Shown here: in pieces, positions 13,441 to 14,740 of the stretch
Numbering within the stretch: the stretch's first letter is position 1
Layout: each line of letters opens with the position of its first letter
Source of the DNA: ANME-2 cluster archaeon
GTDB taxonomy: Archaea; Halobacteriota; Methanosarcinia; Methanosarcinales; Methanocomedenaceae
Length of the DNA: 14,740 bases
Direction: 5' to 3'
NCBI GenBank assembly: GCA_023544605.1
Contig: JAMJFQ010000044.1
Coordinates: 1-14,740, forward strand
Program-made: the position numbers and the translations under genes
The notes under the pieces: generated by a model
What the model was told of the DNA's origin: nothing
Databases searched by the model: none
The model's input: the letters and a program-made list of their open reading frames with translations, nothing else

Positions 13441-14001
13441 TTACCATATTAACTGGCCTGCTTTGCGTTCCATTTCCCGTACCATTTTTTGGTAATTCAT
13501 CAGGAGGGGGCCGTCCCAGGAATATTCGAAATCCTGTATAACCTCACCGAGCTGTGCAAGTTCTTCTTTATCCAGACCCTGTTTTAATATCTTGAACACA
13601 GCCTCGTCCTCCTTTTCGAAAATGGGCCTGACCTCTTCTATGAATTTAAGACCGTTCTCAACAATCTTCACAGCTACACTCATATCACCTGAAGCATACG
13701 CTTCCATAACCTCGAGGATGTTATCGATATATTTAAAACTGGCATTATAATCATTTGAATAAGACTCGAGAGCCGTCTTTAGATCTGTTTTTCCCATTTT
13801 TTCCAGATAAGGTATGATTATACTTTCCTCTTTCCCGCAATGATACTCATTGGCACATTCAACGAGCATACCGATATTTGTCATTATCAACTCAGGAGAA
13901 ACTTTAATACCGTTCTCCAGACCTTCGATAATTTTATCAAATATATCCACCACCCTTTCAATTACTCTGTGTTCATCCATTAATTGTTTAATTGGGTCCA
14001 T
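13441..14001 (-). CDS. Hemerythrin HHE-like protein with missing iron ligands
   Basis: A 186-residue, all-helical protein whose N-terminus (DPIKQLMDEHRVIERVVDIFDKI) and following helix (ANEYHCGKEESIIIPYLEKMG) are clearly of the hemerythrin HHE cation-binding type. Such four-helix bundles hold a di-iron site and bind or sense O2 or NO. Here His11, His54 and Glu58/Glu59 are kept. The third helix (YSNDYNASFKYIDNIL) lacks the usual His, and the fourth (IEEVRPIFEKEDEAVF) has Arg/Pro where the H-I-x-K-E motif would carry His, though the acidic residues remain. Di-iron binding is therefore doubtful. I chose the ATG at 14001, with the SD AGGTGG five bases upstream, over the in-frame ATG at 14034, which lacks an SD and would lie upstream of the predicted transcript start. 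Confidence 0.82.
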   Translation of the reverse strand: MDPIKQLMDEHRVIERVVDIFDKIIEGLENGIKVSPELIMTNIGMLVECANEYHCGKEESIIIPYLEKMGKTDLKTALESYSNDYNASFKYIDNILEVMEAYASGDMSVAVKIVENGLKFIEEVRPIFEKEDEAVFKILKQGLDKEELAQLGEVIQDFEYSWDGPLLMNYQKMVREMERKAGQLIW

Positions 14002-14006
14002 ATAGT

Positions 14007-14012
14007 CCACCT
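14007..14012 (-). promoter_or_regulatory. SD site deciding the hemerythrin-like start
   Basis: AGGTGG on the minus strand, ending five bases before the ATG at 14001. This supports the shorter 186-residue protein over the 197-residue reading from 14034. Confidence 0.6.
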
Positions 14013-14044
14013 TTATACTATCTGTCACCTTCATAATCTACAAG

Positions 14045-14057
14045 TAATATAAAATAT
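14045..14057. promoter_or_regulatory. Shared divergent TATA region (hemerythrin-like and VTT genes)
   Basis: TAATATAAAATAT on the plus strand contains TATA-like cores on both strands. On the minus strand TTTTATATTA would start transcription near 14024, between the two candidate starts of the hemerythrin-like gene. On the plus strand TATAAAATA would start it near 14079, upstream of the GAGG SD of the VTT gene. Confidence 0.4.
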
Positions 14058-14097
14058 AGGTACTATTGGCAGAGTTCCCAATGTCTGAGGACATCCA

Positions 14098-14559
14098 TTG
14101 ATTGAAAACATAGCATCACCCGGTACATATTTAAGCATCTTTTTATTGTCGTTCATAGCCAGCAGCCTGCTCCCCATATTCCTGGAGCCCGTTGTGGCAG
14201 GTCTTCCGGCACTGGGATTCCCGCTTGTACCCACGGTCCTGGTGATCTCTACCGGGGCTACTTTGGGGAGTCTCACAACATATTTCCTGGGCCGGGGGAG
14301 TGAGGCAATTGCCGGGCGGTTCAATAAAGGTGGGATAGGCGACCGTATTCATGGCTGGCTGATGATGCATGAATGGATAGGTATTGCCGTGGTATTCATG
14401 GGCGCCTTTACCCCATTTCCTTTTGAGGTAGTCACCTTTATAGCAGGTTTCTCCCGGTTCTCAGTGCAGTTATATATTGCGGGGTGTTTTTTGGGAAAAT
14501 TATCTAAGTTCATTATCCTTATGATGTTCGGTAATGCAGTCCTTGCTTACTTTATTTGA
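14098..14559 (+). CDS. VTT-domain membrane protein (YqaA/DedA-like)
   Basis: A 153-residue integral membrane protein of the VTT/SNARE-associated (DedA superfamily) type, closest to the short YqaA group. The first segment, LSFIASSLLPIFLEPVVAG (17-35), matches the S-F-x-x-S-x-L-L-P-x-x-x-E pattern at the re-entrant loop. The glycine-rich ATLGSLTTYFLGRG (54-67) is the usual G-x-x-x-G-x-x-x-x-Y-x-x-G-R helix end. FTPFPFEVVTFIAGFSRFS (near 104-122) corresponds to the second re-entrant loop, and the final segment holds a conserved Lys (GKLSKF). Relatives scramble or transport lipids; the substrate here is not known. The start is TTG with GAGG at 14087-14090; an in-frame stop at 14086-14088 rules out a longer N-terminus. 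Confidence 0.85.
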   Translation: MIENIASPGTYLSIFLLSFIASSLLPIFLEPVVAGLPALGFPLVPTVLVISTGATLGSLTTYFLGRGSEAIAGRFNKGGIGDRIHGWLMMHEWIGIAVVFMGAFTPFPFEVVTFIAGFSRFSVQLYIAGCFLGKLSKFIILMMFGNAVLAYFI

Positions 14560-14656
14560 AAAATGGTATTTGTATAGCTACCCAACTCTAATCTGTTTTC
14601 ATTCTTCTTAAATCGTGACTTATTTTCATCACCTCATACTCTTTTGTCCATTCTGA

Positions 14657-14671
14657 CCGAAAGCTTTATAC
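14657..14671 (+). promoter_or_regulatory. BRE/TATA promoter of the last gene
   Basis: CCGAAAG (BRE-like, 14657-14663) is followed by TTTATAC (14665-14671), centred about 28 bases before the ATG at 14696. There is no SD, so the mRNA is predicted to be leaderless. An AT-rich palindrome (ATATTAATAT, 14672-14681) lies between box and start. The rest of the 136-base gap after the VTT gene holds T-rich stretches that could end its transcript. Confidence 0.55.
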
Positions 14672-14695
14672 ATATTAATATATATTATATTACTA

Positions 14696-14740
14696 ATGAA
14701 ACGCATTGAAATAAACACCGGGAATCTTCTCCTAACAGAT
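14696..14740 (+). CDS. Start of an unrecognised gene, cut by the window end
   Basis: Fifteen codons (MKRIEINTGNLLLTD) run open from an ATG to the window edge. The promoter spacing supports a real, leaderless start. The fragment is too short to identify: one possible beta-strand (RIEINTG) followed by a hydrophobic LLL, with no signal-peptide character. Confidence 0.5.
   Translation, partial: MKRIEINTGNLLLTD

Noticed and set aside
14002..14034. ATG at 14034 as the hemerythrin-like start
   Set aside because: It has no SD and would be upstream of the predicted transcript start; the ATG at 14001 has a good SD and a typical HHE N-terminus.
1..14740. CRISPR array, tRNA or rRNA genes, transposase or integrase
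   Set aside because: I looked for regular repeats with spacers, cloverleaf sequences and recombinase motifs on both strands and saw none. The small palindromes reported are single sites.

Overview
The window is archaeal chromosome, most likely from a Methanosarcinales-like euryarchaeon (a methanogen or an ANME-2-type relative; the sequence alone does not decide). The evidence is an LSm/SmAP protein, ribosomal protein L37e, an archaeal/eukaryotic-type prolyl-tRNA synthetase with a C-terminal zinc domain, archaeal SepF, a DUF2098-like protein, a pre-PUA/PUA protein, a PGF-CTERM-like surface protein, and BRE/TATA promoters about 25-31 bases upstream of start codons that lack a Shine-Dalgarno (SD) site. 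PurM reads very much like the Methanosarcina protein.

Layout. 217-927 (-) is an unrecognised protein with a possible caspase-like His/Cys pair. Divergent from it, 1036-2686 (+) is a tight three-gene operon: a Cys-rich ArsR-family repressor, hgcA and hgcB, the corrinoid protein and ferredoxin pair that methylates mercury. A perfect 12-2-12 palindrome overlies the arsR TATA box and predicted transcription start. Next come hisF, a DUF2098-like gene and purM (+, 2805-5019). A minus-strand cluster follows: a PUA protein, sepF and a ZPR1-type zinc-finger gene (5060-6598). The plus-strand LSm, rpl37e and purF genes (6778-8706) meet a minus-strand two-gene ABC-2 exporter (8724-10524). A FecR-domain surface protein (10688-11905, +) converges on proS (11927-13396, -), with a hemerythrin-like gene upstream of proS on the same strand (13441-14001). 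A VTT/YqaA-type membrane protein (14098-14559, +) and the first 15 codons of a leaderless gene (14696 to the end) close the window.

How it works together. Most genes are housekeeping: purine synthesis (purM, purF), histidine synthesis (hisF), translation (rpl37e, proS, PUA, LSm) and division (sepF). The stand-out is arsR-hgcA-hgcB. Start/stop overlaps join the three genes, and the operator position suggests autoregulation by a thiol-metal sensor. Every catalytic feature known for HgcAB is present, so the organism is predicted to make methylmercury. No mer detoxification genes, transposases, integrases, CRISPR arrays, rRNA or tRNA genes were seen.
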